A stretch of 64,000 nucleotides of DNA from Rudaea sp. (GCA_031291055.1 JARLJU010000236.1:186001-250000); one strand, 5' to 3'; positions 32,358 to 41,691 are shown, counted from the stretch's first letter. Numbers and translations: made by a program. The notes: a model not told the origin generated them from the sequence alone.

Positions 32358-33831
32358 CGGGAGGCAGCGCATTACGCAATTTGTGCAGCGGCATGAAAAG
32401 ATCGCTCGCCAGGATGCCGGCCTCGCCCGATGCCGCGGCGACATCGCCGGCCTGGGCGTGCAAGCCGACCCCCAGGCACGCCGCTTGCCACGGGTCCAGT
32501 CCCTGCGCCATCAAGCCGGCAATCACACCGGTAAGCACATCGCCCATGCCGCCGGACGCCATGCCGGGATTGCCCCATGGACATACCGCGACATCGCCCT
32601 CGGGATTGGCAACAAGACTTCCCGCGCCCTTGAGCACCACAACTGCAGCCTGACGTTTGGCGATGGCCCTTGCGGCCGCGAAGCGATCGCTTGAAATGGC
32701 GGCGGTGTCGCCACCGAGCAGGCGCGCCGCTTCGCCTGGGTGCGGCGTGAGCACCGTGCGTGCTGGCAGGGATTGCGGCGAACGCGCGAGCAGATTCAAT
32801 CCGTCCGCGTCCAGTACCGTCGGTTTGCCGGCAGCGAGCGCGGCTTGCCAGAGCACGCAGCTCCATGCGCCCTGGCCAAGCCCCGGACCGACCGCGACGA
32901 CGCTTGCACTTTGCAGCATCGGCTCGATCCCGCTGGCATCGGCGACGGCGCGAGCCATCAGTTCGGGCCGCGCGGCATTCAGCGCCATGACGTGTTCCGC
33001 TCGAGTCGCCACGCTGACCAGTCCAGCACCGACTCGCAGTGCGGCTTCGCCGGCCAGGCGAATCGCGCCGCCCATGCCCGCGTCGCCGCCAACGGCCAGC
33101 ACGTGGCCGAACATTCCCTTGTTCGCTTCGCGCTGACGCACCGGCAGCCAGCACATCATCTCGCGCAAGTCGAGCAGATGTGCGTCGGCACCGGACATTG
33201 TATACAAAGTCCCAGGCAGACCGAGCGTATCCAGGATCAGCTCGCCGCAGTGGTCCATGGCTGCGCCGGTGAACAGGCCACGCTTGTGCGCAACGAAGGT
33301 CACCGTCATCGTCGCGCGCGTCGCAACGCCGAGCACGCAACCGGTATCGGCGCTCAGGCCCGAGGGCACGTCCAGCGCGAGCACCGGCCTGGCGTGCGCG
33401 TTGATCTGCTCTATCAGCCTGGCGGCTGCGCCGTCGACCGGCCGCGCCAGACCCGTCCCGAACAGGGCGTCGACGTAGACGTCGGCAGCGGGCAAATCCG
33501 TGGCGGCGGCAAGCACCACCCCGCCGCCTGTTTCCCAATCGACACGGGCATGCGCAGCATCACCGCTGCCGATGGGCGCGGCGAGCGCGATGATCTTGAC
33601 ATCCAGGCCGGCTTCGCGCGCCTGCCGAGCAACGAGATAGCCGTCCCCGCCATTGTTGCCAGCGCCGCACAGCACGACCAGACGCGTTGCCTGTGGCCAG
33701 CGCGCCCGCAGCAAGCGCCACGCCGAGTCGGCCGCCCGCTCCATCAGGGCGTAGCCGGAAATGCCAAGCGCGTCGGTCGCCGCGCGATCCAGCTCTCGAA
33801 CTTGTGCTGCTGTGTAGAGCCAGGTCGCCAT
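32350..33831 (-). CDS. nnr: Bifunctional NAD(P)HX epimerase / ADP-dependent dehydratase
   Basis: Protein of 493 aa repairing hydrated NAD(P)H. The N-terminal YjeF epimerase domain has CGAGNNGGDGYLVAR and LDVPSGLSADTG. The C-terminal ribokinase-like dehydratase domain has VLTPHPGEAARLLG and GNPGMASGGMGDVLTG. It opens the nnr-tsaE run. Its ATG is separated from the divergent queG start by 23 bases, and a perfect TATAAT on the minus strand (33841-33846) ends nine bases before it. Confidence 0.95.
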   Translation of the reverse strand: MATWLYTAAQVRELDRAATDALGISGYALMERAADSAWRLLRARWPQATRLVVLCGAGNNGGDGYLVARQAREAGLDVKIIALAAPIGSGDAAHARVDWETGGGVVLAAATDLPAADVYVDALFGTGLARPVDGAAARLIEQINAHARPVLALDVPSGLSADTGCVLGVATRATMTVTFVAHKRGLFTGAAMDHCGELILDTLGLPGTLYTMSGADAHLLDLREMMCWLPVRQREANKGMFGHVLAVGGDAGMGGAIRLAGEAALRVGAGLVSVATRAEHVMALNAARPELMARAVADASGIEPMLQSASVVAVGPGLGQGAWSCVLWQAALAAGKPTVLDADGLNLLARSPQSLPARTVLTPHPGEAARLLGGDTAAISSDRFAAARAIAKRQAAVVVLKGAGSLVANPEGDVAVCPWGNPGMASGGMGDVLTGVIAGLMAQGLDPWQAACLGVGLHAQAGDVAAASGEAGILASDLFMPLHKLRNALPPDD

Positions 33832-33840
33832 GATCGACAG

Positions 33841-33848
33841 ATTATACT
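33841..33848. promoter_or_regulatory. Overlapping divergent -10 elements (nnr / queG)
   Basis: The eight bases ATTATACT read TATAAT on the minus strand (toward nnr) and TATACT on the plus strand (toward queG). The start codons lie nine and six bases downstream respectively, so transcripts would have almost no leader. No good -35 is visible in either direction. Confidence 0.45.
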
Positions 33849-33854
33849 TGTACG

Positions 33855-34919
33855 GTGACCCAGCCCGACTACACCGAACTGGCCGGCGAAATCAAACGCC
33901 GGGGAACCGCGCTGGGTTTCCAGCAGGTCGGCATCAGCGCGACCGAACTTGGCGAGGACGAGGCGCACCTGCTCAACTGGCTGGCCGCAGAACGGCACGG
34001 CGCAATGGGCTATATGGCGCGCCACGGCACCAAGCGGAGCCGACCGGCACAACTGCATGCCGGCACCTTGCGCGTGATCTCGGTGCGCATGGACTACGAC
34101 CCGCCGGCGACGCGTGATGCATGGGAAGTTCTCGGGAACGGCGCGCTCGGCTATGTTTCACGCTATGCCTTGGGTCGCGACTATCACAAGGTGCTGCGCG
34201 GACGGCTGCAGAAGCTTGCCGACCACATCACGTCGGTCATCGGGCCCTTCGGCCATCGTGCCTTCGTCGATTCGGCACCGGTGCTGGAAAAGGCGTTGGC
34301 GCGCAACGCCGGCCTGGGCTGGATCGGCAAGCACACCAATCTTATCAACGCGCACGCCGGATCGTGGTTCTTTCTCGGCGAGATCTACGTCGACCTGCCG
34401 TTACCGGTCGACGTGCCGGCAAAAGAGCATTGCGGAACCTGCGTGCGCTGCATCGACATCTGTCCGACCCGGGCCATCGTCGCGCCGAACCAGCTCGATG
34501 CGCGCCGCTGCATTTCTTATCTGACGATCGAACTGCGCGAAAGCATTCCGCTCGAGTTGCGACCGCTGATCGGCAACCGCATCTACGGCTGCGACGATTG
34601 CCAGTTGGTATGTCCGTGGAACAAGTTCGCGCGCAAGAGCGTGGAGGCAGATTTCGCCGTGCGTCATGGCCTCGACGGCACTTCGCTGGCGAACCTTTTC
34701 GCGTGGACCGAAGCCGAATTCCTGGCCCGCACTGAAGGATCGGCAATCCGCCGCATCGGCCACGAGGCCTGGTTGCGTAATATCGCCGTGGCGCTCGGCA
34801 ACGCTCCGCGCAGCGACGCCGTCGTGAAAGCCTTGCAAACGCGCCTTGATCACTCTTCCGCGCTGGTACGCGAACACGTGCTTTGGGCGCTGCAGGAGCA
34901 GGGAAAGAAATCCTGTTGA
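33855..34919 (+). CDS. queG: Epoxyqueuosine reductase
   Basis: Protein of 354 aa, the cobalamin- and iron-sulfur-dependent enzyme for the last step of queuosine synthesis in tRNA. Two cluster motifs are CGTCVRCIDICPTRA and CDDCQLVCPWNKF; DSAPVLEKALARNAGLGWIGK is the family core. The C-terminus has HEAT-like text. The start is a GTG at 33855-33857 with no SD; no ATG precedes the conserved region. It is divergent from nnr. Confidence 0.95.
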   Translation: MTQPDYTELAGEIKRRGTALGFQQVGISATELGEDEAHLLNWLAAERHGAMGYMARHGTKRSRPAQLHAGTLRVISVRMDYDPPATRDAWEVLGNGALGYVSRYALGRDYHKVLRGRLQKLADHITSVIGPFGHRAFVDSAPVLEKALARNAGLGWIGKHTNLINAHAGSWFFLGEIYVDLPLPVDVPAKEHCGTCVRCIDICPTRAIVAPNQLDARRCISYLTIELRESIPLELRPLIGNRIYGCDDCQLVCPWNKFARKSVEADFAVRHGLDGTSLANLFAWTEAEFLARTEGSAIRRIGHEAWLRNIAVALGNAPRSDAVVKALQTRLDHSSALVREHVLWALQEQGKKSC

Positions 34920-34975
34920 GAACTGAGGCCGGACAACCGCTCTCTGATCGCGGCAATCAGCGGTGATCGCAAAAG

Positions 34976-35356
34976 CTATGCCGCCTGTTTCGGAATCGAA
35001 TTCTTCGTGTGGCTCAGGCGGTTCTGGTGATCGACATACACCAGGGTCGGCTTGAAGTTCGCCAGTTCCGCTTCGTCCAACTGCGCATAGGCGCAAATGA
35101 TGATGATGTCACCGGGCGCGGCGCGATGCGCAGCGGCGCCGTTGATGGAAATGATGCCCGAACCCTCATCGGCGCGGATCGCGTACGTGACAAAGCGCTG
35201 ACCGTTGTTGACGTTGTAAATGTGGATTTGTTCGTATTCGCGGATGCCGGATATATCCAGCAGGCGACCATCGATCGCGCAAGATCCCTCGTAGTGCAAC
35301 TCCGCATGAGTGACGGTTGCACGGTGAATCTTGGCCTTCAGCATCTTGAGCTGCAT
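34976..35356 (-). CDS. panD: Aspartate 1-decarboxylase
   Basis: Protein of 126 aa making beta-alanine for pantothenate. The self-cleavage site Gly24-Ser25 is in HYEGSC, where Ser25 becomes the pyruvoyl cofactor; [16 protein letters not shown] is the conserved core. The ATG at 35354-35356 ([13 protein letters not shown]) has a GAGG SD; the frame extends upstream without support. It is downstream of panC on the same strand, but a terminator intervenes, so it is separately transcribed. Confidence 0.97.
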   Translation of the reverse strand: MQLKMLKAKIHRATVTHAELHYEGSCAIDGRLLDISGIREYEQIHIYNVNNGQRFVTYAIRADEGSGIISINGAAAHRAAPGDIIIICAYAQLDEAELANFKPTLVYVDHQNRLSHTKNSIPKQAA

Positions 35357-35665
35357 GGAAACCTCACTTTGCGGCGTGTTGTATTTCAGCAACAATTGTC
35401 GCGACAAAATTCTGCGGCGATGCACAAATTATCCGTTGTCACGCCCTGCACCGGCAAGCGCCGCTTGCCGGATCCTCAAACCAGGATGAGGAAATGACGT
35501 TACCGCATGATTTTTCAAGGCAAAAAAAACCCTCGTTGAAGTCAACGAGGGTGGAAAATCGGAGTGACGATTACCAACGATGCGCCCTGCTGCACCGGGG
35601 CAACGACCTAGCGTTGCAGAAATCCCAGTGACGGTCGCGATAATACCACAGCAGCAAACTTTTTG
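35357..35665. other. Intergenic region between panC and panD
   Basis: A 309-base gap with no supported gene. It holds the panC terminator (35522-35552) and, beyond it toward panD, AT-richer DNA that should contain the panD promoter. I cannot pick a convincing -35/-10 pair. The 100 bases next to panC show nothing recognisable. Confidence 0.6.
35522..35552 (-). terminator. Rho-independent terminator after panC
   Basis: An 11-bp perfect stem (ACCCTCGTTGA and TCAACGAGGGT) with a two-base AG loop; read leftward it is followed by eight T. It isolates panBC transcription from panD. Confidence 0.9.
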
Positions 35666-36514
35666 CTATGGGTCTGTGACCAGGTTGTCAATCAGCCGCG
35701 CGCGTCCGAGCTTTGCGGCAATCAAGGCGATCAACGCTCCGCCTTCGGCATCGCCGGGTTCGGTCAGGTCATCCCTGTGACGCAGAACCGCGTAGTCGGG
35801 CGTCAGTCCCGCAGACTGCAATGCGTGGATGGCGGCGGCTTCGATCGCGGCACGCGGTTGCCCCGCGCGCTGCGCATCGCGCATACCGCAAAGCGTCCGA
35901 TGGATGATGCCTGCGAGTTCCCGCTCCCCGGCGCTCAGATACTGGTTGCGCGAACTCATCGCCAGGCCGTTCGGTTCGCGCAACGTAGGTGCCGCGATGA
36001 TGCCGATCGGCAGGCACAGGTCCTCGACCAGGCGCCCGATCACCAGCAGTTGCTGGTAATCCTTCTGGCCGAATACGGCGACATCCGGTTGCACCAGATT
36101 GAACAACTTGGTGACCACCGTCGCCACTCCCGTGAAGTGTCCGGGCCGCAGCGCGCCTTCGAGTACGTCGCCGATGGCGGGCACTTCGACACGCACGGTA
36201 GCCTCGGGGCCGAAGGGATAAATGGCTTCGACCCGCGGGGCAAACAGCAGATCGCAGCCATGCGCAGCGAGGCCGGCCTGGTCTTGCGCCAAGGTACGCG
36301 GATAGCTGGCAAAGTCCTCGCGCGGACCGAACTGGGTAGGATTGACGAAGATGCTGGCGACGACGCGATCGGCGTTTGCGCGCGCGATCGAAACGAGGGA
36401 AAAATGCCCGTCGTGCAGATTTCCCATGGTCGGCACGAATCCGATGCGCGCCCCGCCGCGTCGCCATTCACCGACGCGCAAGCGAAGTTCATCGACGCCG
36501 ACGATCGTTTCCAT
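35666..36514 (-). CDS. panC: Pantothenate synthetase
   Basis: Protein of 282 aa that joins pantoate and beta-alanine with ATP. The class signatures are PTMGNLHDGHFSLV (HIGH-like), FVNPTQFGPREDF, GQKDYQQL and MSSRNQYLS (KMSKS-like). It begins two bases after panB, so the pair is coupled. Confidence 0.97.
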   Translation of the reverse strand: METIVGVDELRLRVGEWRRGGARIGFVPTMGNLHDGHFSLVSIARANADRVVASIFVNPTQFGPREDFASYPRTLAQDQAGLAAHGCDLLFAPRVEAIYPFGPEATVRVEVPAIGDVLEGALRPGHFTGVATVVTKLFNLVQPDVAVFGQKDYQQLLVIGRLVEDLCLPIGIIAAPTLREPNGLAMSSRNQYLSAGERELAGIIHRTLCGMRDAQRAGQPRAAIEAAAIHALQSAGLTPDYAVLRHRDDLTEPGDAEGGALIALIAAKLGRARLIDNLVTDP

Positions 36515-36516
36515 CG

Positions 36517-37341
36517 TCAGAACGAATGCTCGGCGGCGGGAAACTCTCCGTCACGCACGGCGGTGACGTAGGCGCGCATGGCTTCCAGCACCGAACCGGT
36601 CCCGGCGAGAAAATCCTTGCTGAAGCGCGGACGCTTGCCCGGCGTGATGCCGAGCATGTCGTAGATCACGAGCACCTGGCCATCGCAGTCCACGCCTGCA
36701 CCTATGCCGATGGTCGGAATCGTCAGCTCCGCACTGATGCGTTTGGCCAATACCGCCGGTACGCATTCGAGCACCAGCAGGTCGGCACCGGCATGCTCGA
36801 CTGCCCGCGCATCGGCCAGCAACCGTTCCGCCGCCGCCTTGGTCTTGCCCTGCACCCGGTAGCCGCCGAGTTTGTGCACGGACTGCGGCGTCAGTCCCAG
36901 ATGTGCGCAGACCGGCACCGCGCGGCGTGCGAGCGCATCGATCACATCGAGCACGTAGTCGGCGCCTTCGAGCTTGACCATCGCGGCGCCGCCATCAGCC
37001 ATCAATCGCGCTGCCGAAGCCAAGGCAGTGTCGATATCGCGGAAGCTCATGAACGGCATGTCGGCAACGAGCAGGGCATTGGTGGCACCGCGCGCCACGG
37101 CTGCCGTGTGATAGACCATATCATCGACGCTCACGGGCAAGGTACTGCCACGCCCCTGTACGACCATTCCCAGCGAATCGCCGACCAGGACGACATCGAC
37201 GCCGGCTGCATCGCATTGCGCGGCGAAACTTGCATCGTAGGCGGTAAGTACGGCGATTTTCTCGCGCCGGGATTTCATTTCGCAGAGCCGCGGAACAGTC
37301 ACTGGCGTCCTGGCTGCGGCGGATTTGGCGTTGGCGTACAT
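36517..37341 (-). CDS. panB: 3-methyl-2-oxobutanoate hydroxymethyltransferase
   Basis: Protein of 274 aa, the first step of pantoate synthesis. Core motifs are LTAYDASFA, VGDSLGMVVQG, VKLEGA, GLTPQSVHKLGGYRVQGK and TIGIGAG. Two ATGs are possible. The one at 37339-37341 (MYANAKSAAAR) has GGAG at eight bases and gives usual length; an upstream ATG at 37366-37368 overlaps the folK stop (TAATG) and would add nine basic residues. I prefer the former. Confidence 0.95.
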   Translation of the reverse strand: MYANAKSAAARTPVTVPRLCEMKSRREKIAVLTAYDASFAAQCDAAGVDVVLVGDSLGMVVQGRGSTLPVSVDDMVYHTAAVARGATNALLVADMPFMSFRDIDTALASAARLMADGGAAMVKLEGADYVLDVIDALARRAVPVCAHLGLTPQSVHKLGGYRVQGKTKAAAERLLADARAVEHAGADLLVLECVPAVLAKRISAELTIPTIGIGAGVDCDGQVLVIYDMLGITPGKRPRFSKDFLAGTGSVLEAMRAYVTAVRDGEFPAAEHSF

Positions 37342-37367
37342 CCCTGATCTCCGGCGACGAGTGCGCA

Positions 37368-37865
37368 TTATGCCGCGTGTTCGGGTTCAAGCGCCCGGCA
37401 CGTGGACGTATCCAATCCGGCCATCAACGTCTCGACACGACCCCGGCCAGGAATATCCAGACCCGGCGCTATCTCGCACAATGGCATCAGGACGAAGGCG
37501 CGCTCATGCAGATGAGGATGCGGCAGATGCAATCCCGGTGCGTCGAGCACCACATCGCCGTAGACAAGCATGTCCAGATCCAGCACGCGCGGACCCCAGC
37601 GCGTGGCATCGCGTTCGCGTCCGGCACTGCGTTCGATCGCGAGCAATCCCTCGAGCAGGGCGCCGGGCACCAATGCAGTTTCGATCTGCGCGACCGCGTT
37701 GACGAATTCGGGTTGGTCGGCTTTTCCCCACGGCGCCGTCTGATACAGGCACGAATGTCGCAGCACGCGAGTACCCGGCAGTGCTGCCAATGCCCGCAAC
37801 CCGCTTTCGACCTGCACACGCGGGTCGGCCAGATTGCTGCCAAGGCCGATGTATACGATAGCCAT
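37368..37865 (-). CDS. folK: 2-amino-4-hydroxy-6-hydroxymethyldihydropteridine diphosphokinase (HPPK)
   Basis: Protein of 165 aa that pyrophosphorylates the pterin precursor of folate. Motifs are IGLGSNLADP, NAVAQIET and RWGPRVLDLDML, with LPHPHLHERAFVL near the end. It lies between pcnB and panB; pcnB-folK-panBC order is common in gammaproteobacteria. Confidence 0.97.
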   Translation of the reverse strand: MAIVYIGLGSNLADPRVQVESGLRALAALPGTRVLRHSCLYQTAPWGKADQPEFVNAVAQIETALVPGALLEGLLAIERSAGRERDATRWGPRVLDLDMLVYGDVVLDAPGLHLPHPHLHERAFVLMPLCEIAPGLDIPGRGRVETLMAGLDTSTCRALEPEHAA

Positions 37866-37866
37866 T

Positions 37867-37876
37867 GTATACTTTT
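37867..37876 (-). repeat. Decamer AAAAGTATAC, copy 3 (pcnB-folK junction)
   Basis: Exact copy on the minus strand ending one base before the folK ATG. Another GTATAC lies at 37851-37856 inside folK. Confidence 0.6.
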
Positions 37877-37879
37877 ACG

Positions 37880-39256
37880 CTATTCCACGGCCGCTCGCGG
37901 TGGCGATGCCGGCTTGCCGCGCCGCCTGCTGCGCGGGCGTTTCTTCGGCGCCACACTCTCGGCCGGCAATGCGGCATCGCCCGCTTCCGGAATTGCGGAA
38001 AGTTGTTCAGCGAGGCCTTCGTGGGATGTTTCCTGTGCTTGCGTCCACCATTGGGCGAGTTCGGCCATGGCCGGACTCTCGGCCGCGCGGAGCAGCAGGA
38101 AATCGTAAGCCGCACGAAATCGCGGATGTGCCATCAGCCGGAACACGCGCTTCTTCTGGCGCTGCTCAAAGCGCGGCTGCAGCGTCCACATTTCCTGCAT
38201 GACCAGGCCAAAGCGGCGAGGAATGGCCACGTGTTTGGCCTGCTCGGAAATGACCTGATGGCTGACCCGCTGCCAGGCCAGATTGACCTCGGTACCGCGT
38301 GCAACTTCGCGTTCGACCTGAGCGCGCACCGCGCCCCAGAGCAGGATCGCGAACAGGAAAGCGGGCGTAACCGACTTGCCCTGCGCTATGCGCGCGTCGG
38401 TACCGGCCAGGCCAGCTTCGATCAGCGCGCGGTATTGCTCGCCGCCGCGGAACGCAAGCGCGCGCGCCGTCAGCGGAAAGACGTCGTCGAGCAGCCCGGA
38501 TCGTTCCAGCGCACGAAAACTCTTGGCGCCATTGCCGGCCAGCAGCATTTTCAGCGACTCATCGAACAGGCGCGCCGGTGGCGCATGCAGGAGCAATTCC
38601 CCCAGGTCCGCGAACGGTTCACGCGCGTCCGCGGCAATCGCAAACTCGAGCTTCGCCGCCAGCCGCACGGCACGCAGCATACGCACCGGATCCTCGCGAT
38701 AGCGCTGTACGGGGTCGCCAATCAGGCGCAGCACGCGCGCGTCCAGATCATCGTAGCCGCCAACGTAATCGCGCACGCTGAAGTCGGCGATGTCGTAGTA
38801 CAGCGCATTCACGGTGAAGTCGCGGCGGATCGCGTCTTCCTCGATCGTGCCATATACATTGTCGCGCAGGATGCGGCCGTCGACGACATGGCGGTCACCG
38901 CTGCCGTCATCGCTGCTGCCACGAAACGTCGCGACTTCGACGATTTCCTGGCCGAACACCACATGTGCCAGGCGAAAGCGCCGGCCGATCAGGCGGCAAT
39001 TGCGAAACAGCCGCTTGACGTCCTCGGGCGTGGCGTCGGTGGCGATGTCGAAATCCTTCGGATGCCCCCCGAGCAGCAGATCGCGCACGGCACCGCCGAC
39101 CAGATACGCAGCGTAGCCGGCCTCGTTCAGCCGATACAGCACGCGCAGGGCACCGCTGGAAATATCCTTGCGTGAAATGCGGTGCTGATCGCGCGGGATC
39201 ACGCGCATTTTCACTGCGATTGCGGCCGGGTCGGGGTTGGTTGCGGGCTCGTTCAT
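37880..39256 (-). CDS. pcnB: Poly(A) polymerase I
   Basis: Protein of 458 aa that adds poly(A) tails and promotes RNA decay. The nucleotidyltransferase core shows LVGGAVRDLLLGGHPKDFDIATDATPE with the DxD pair, and FRLAHVVFG and RRDFTVNALYYD follow. VIPRDQHRISRKDIS matches the E. coli PcnB N-terminus rather than CCA-adding enzymes. The C-terminus is a basic tail (KKRPRSRRRGKP) typical for RNA binding. The SD is weak. Confidence 0.95.
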   Translation of the reverse strand: MNEPATNPDPAAIAVKMRVIPRDQHRISRKDISSGALRVLYRLNEAGYAAYLVGGAVRDLLLGGHPKDFDIATDATPEDVKRLFRNCRLIGRRFRLAHVVFGQEIVEVATFRGSSDDGSGDRHVVDGRILRDNVYGTIEEDAIRRDFTVNALYYDIADFSVRDYVGGYDDLDARVLRLIGDPVQRYREDPVRMLRAVRLAAKLEFAIAADAREPFADLGELLLHAPPARLFDESLKMLLAGNGAKSFRALERSGLLDDVFPLTARALAFRGGEQYRALIEAGLAGTDARIAQGKSVTPAFLFAILLWGAVRAQVEREVARGTEVNLAWQRVSHQVISEQAKHVAIPRRFGLVMQEMWTLQPRFEQRQKKRVFRLMAHPRFRAAYDFLLLRAAESPAMAELAQWWTQAQETSHEGLAEQLSAIPEAGDAALPAESVAPKKRPRSRRRGKPASPPRAAVE

Positions 39257-39305
39257 TCCATGTCGTCGATTGAAGATCTGACTGCGCGCGGCGGCGTGAC
39301 GGGAA

Positions 39306-39333
39306 TTGTCCGGCGCTGTGAAACCGCTATACT
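39306..39333 (+). promoter_or_regulatory. Promoter of tRNA-Glu
   Basis: TTGTCC (39306-39311), a 16-base spacer and TATACT (39328-39333), then a GC-rich discriminator (AGCGCCC) as at stringently controlled stable-RNA promoters. Confidence 0.75.
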
Positions 39334-39362
39334 AGCGCCCGCTTGTGGGTTTCCCAATCCGC

Positions 39363-39438
39363 GCTCCCTTCGTCTAGTGGCCCAGGACACCGCCCTCTCA
39401 AGGCGGGAACACGAGTTCGAACCTCGTAGGGAGCGCCA
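39363..39438 (+). tRNA. tRNA-Glu (anticodon CTC)
   Basis: A 76-base cloverleaf. The acceptor stem is GCTCCCT/AGGGAGC with discriminator G and encoded CCA. The anticodon stem is CCGCC/GGCGG with loop CTCTCAA, giving CTC (reads GAG). The T arm is ACGAG-TTCGAAC-CTCGT. It is a single tRNA upstream of fdxA. Confidence 0.96.
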
Positions 39439-39533
39439 TTTTTTTGCGATCACCCCCTGATCGCGAGGATTTGAAACAGCCATCCTGGCCGCACTGTCGA
39501 AATCACCAATTCCATTCACGCGATTATACAACC

Positions 39534-39857
39534 ATGCCGTTCGTCGTCACCGAAAACTGCATCAAGTGCAAGTACACCGACTGCGTCGAAGTGTGTCCGG
39601 TCGACTGCTTCCACGCCGGTCCGAATTTCCTCGTGATCGATCCCGAGGAGTGCATCGACTGCACCCTGTGCGAGCCCGAATGCCCGGCGAACGCGATTTT
39701 CCCCGAAGACGACGTGCCCGCGGGTCAGGAGCATTTCATTCAGCTCAATGCCGAATTGGCCAAAGGCTGGCCGGTCCTGACCGTTCGCATCGATGCGCCC
39801 GCCGATGCCAAGGAATGGGACGGCAAGACGGGCAAACTGCCGCTGCTGGAACGCTGA
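39534..39857 (+). CDS. fdxA: 7Fe ferredoxin FdxA
   Basis: Protein of 107 aa with the [3Fe-4S][4Fe-4S] arrangement. Cys9, Cys17 and Cys50 should bind the 3Fe cluster; Cys21, Cys40, Cys43 and Cys46 the 4Fe cluster ([12 protein letters not shown]). It is a low-potential electron carrier. The ATG at 39534 is directly before the conserved PFVVTENC; the open frame upstream passes through tRNA-proximal DNA. Confidence 0.96.
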   Translation: MPFVVTENCIKCKYTDCVEVCPVDCFHAGPNFLVIDPEECIDCTLCEPECPANAIFPEDDVPAGQEHFIQLNAELAKGWPVLTVRIDAPADAKEWDGKTGKLPLLER

Positions 39858-39918
39858 GAAATACGTCCGCCGATAGAGTCGGCGGGACATCGTCGGCGGC
39901 ACATCTATCGAGTGCGTT

Positions 39919-39928
39919 GTATACTTTT
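39919..39928 (-). repeat. Decamer AAAAGTATAC, copy 4 (fdxA-bamC gap)
   Basis: Exact copy on the minus strand between the convergent fdxA and bamC stops, 11 bases past the bamC stop. Confidence 0.6.
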
Positions 39929-39938
39929 CCGCGCCGCC

Positions 39939-40607
39939 TCAGGACAGCCGTTCACGCAGGACGTCCAGCACACGACGTGCCGCGGTCGCAGTCGCGCTAT
40001 CGGTGGAATCGCCCTCTACACTTACTTTCGCACCATCCTTGTCCTCGCTGACGCGCACGGTCAGATGACCGCTGACGGTTTGCGTCTGCGCAGCGGTTGT
40101 ATTGCTGCTGCCACCACCGAACGGATGCAGAATACGCGTGTACCAGTGGTGCTCTTCCGCAGCGGCAGGTGCAGGTGCTGCGCCGAGACCGCTGACTTCC
40201 AGTGTATAGCTGCGCGCGGTTTCATCGCGTCCGCTGATCGTGCCGACTTGCGCACGCTCCAGCGCGAGCCCGACCCGCTGCCAGGCATGATCCGGCGAAT
40301 CCGCGACATGCAGGCCATCACCGGTGAGTGCGGTAGTGGCGGCCGCACCCAGGGAGGCTTGGCTGGCCGAAGGCGGCAGCGCATTGGCGGGAGTCGCCGC
40401 AGCGGCTGTTCCCGGCGCCGTTGCTGCCGGAACCACCAATTCATTCGATGTCACCGGGGTATCCAGATCCGGCGGGACATCAAGCGGGCGGGCTTCGGCT
40501 GCCTTGCTGTAGTAGTCGGTGCGGTGATGGAACCAGCTGCAACCGCCCAGAGTACTGGCACAGAGCAGGGCAAGAATGGACCAACCAAGCGTAGAGGTAC
40601 GATTCAC
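39939..40607 (-). CDS. bamC: Outer-membrane assembly lipoprotein BamC (NlpB/DapX)
   Basis: Lipoprotein of 222 aa with a lipobox LGGC giving Cys23. The N-terminal stretch RPLDVPPDLDTP matches the BamC segment that binds BamD, and one helix-grip-like domain follows. It is shorter than the two-domain E. coli protein. It lies 44 bases after dapA, the same pairing as in E. coli. A low-complexity Ala/Pro/Thr linker occupies about residues 58-90. Confidence 0.85.
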   Translation of the reverse strand: MNRTSTLGWSILALLCASTLGGCSWFHHRTDYYSKAAEARPLDVPPDLDTPVTSNELVVPAATAPGTAAAATPANALPPSASQASLGAAATTALTGDGLHVADSPDHAWQRVGLALERAQVGTISGRDETARSYTLEVSGLGAAPAPAAAEEHHWYTRILHPFGGGSSNTTAAQTQTVSGHLTVRVSEDKDGAKVSVEGDSTDSATATAARRVLDVLRERLS

Positions 40608-40651
40608 GAATCGAATCCTGATAGGAAAAATGGGGTTAATGTTGCGAAGTC

Positions 40652-41563
40652 TCAGGCGGCACTGCTGTGCCGCGGCTGAACCGCGACGGACAGCTGCAGG
40701 TCGTGCAGCACGCGCCGTCCCTGCTCATGGTAACCCGGACTCAACGGCAACAGGGGCAGCCGCAGATTCGGTTCGCCGATGCCGATGCGGTGCAGACACC
40801 ACTTCAGCGGAATCGGATTGGGCTCGGCGCCAAGCAAATCAAAGAGCGGGGTCATGTTTGCGCTGAGTGCATGCGCGCGCGCGGAATCGCCGTCCAGCGC
40901 CGCATCACACAGTTCGCGCAGCAGCGCGGGCGCGACATTCGCCGCGACCGAGACGACGCCCTCGGCGCCGGCCAGGATGGCGGGCGCGCAGGTCGGATCG
41001 TCGCCGCTGAGAATGCTGAATTGTGGATTTTTCAGCTTGACCAAGGCGCTGACGCGTTCGCCATCGCCGCGCGCTTCCTTGATCCCAGTGATGCGCGCAT
41101 GCGTTGCCAGTTCCGCCACCGTCTCCGGCAGCAGATCGCAACCGGTGCGCGACGGCACATTGTAGAGCACGACCGGCAGACCGCCCTCATCGGCGACCGC
41201 ATTGAAATGCTGCAACAGTCCGGCCTGCGTCGGACGCACATAATAGGGTGTCACCACCAGCGCCGCATCCGCGCCCAGACTGAGCGCGCGCCGCGTCGCA
41301 CGAATGGTCTTGCGCGTATTCGCGGTCCCCGTGCCGGCAAGCACCGGCACCCTGCCGGCAACGCGATCGACCGCGAACGCGAGCAGACGGTCGAATTCGG
41401 TCTGATCCAGCGCATGCGCCTCGCCTGTCGACCCGGCCACGACCAGCGCCTGTGTGCCGGCGGAGAGCTGGTAGTCTATCAGGGTCGCGAACGCCTCCAG
41501 ATCGAGCCCATCTGCCCGAAACGGAGTCGCCAGCGCGCAGATGCTGCCGATGATTTTTTTCAA
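40652..41563 (-). CDS. dapA: 4-hydroxy-tetrahydrodipicolinate synthase
   Basis: Protein of 303 aa condensing pyruvate and aspartate semialdehyde for lysine and diaminopimelate. GSTGEAHAL, YNVPSRTGCDLLPET (catalytic Tyr) and GIKEARGD (Schiff-base Lys) are intact. It is divergent from gcvR. The C-terminus (about the last 12 residues) is extended relative to typical proteins. Confidence 0.96.
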   Translation of the reverse strand: MKKIIGSICALATPFRADGLDLEAFATLIDYQLSAGTQALVVAGSTGEAHALDQTEFDRLLAFAVDRVAGRVPVLAGTGTANTRKTIRATRRALSLGADAALVVTPYYVRPTQAGLLQHFNAVADEGGLPVVLYNVPSRTGCDLLPETVAELATHARITGIKEARGDGERVSALVKLKNPQFSILSGDDPTCAPAILAGAEGVVSVAANVAPALLRELCDAALDGDSARAHALSANMTPLFDLLGAEPNPIPLKWCLHRIGIGEPNLRLPLLPLSPGYHEQGRRVLHDLQLSVAVQPRHSSAA

Positions 41564-41691
41564 GAGAAAACCTGAGGTTTGCGCGAATCTGCGATGTTAC
41601 TTGCGGGTATGGGACGTGGCAAGTATTCTGAGCGGACGCGCCCGGCTTCGGCCGGTGCGCCAATGCCCTCGCACCGCCGGGACCGCTTGCT

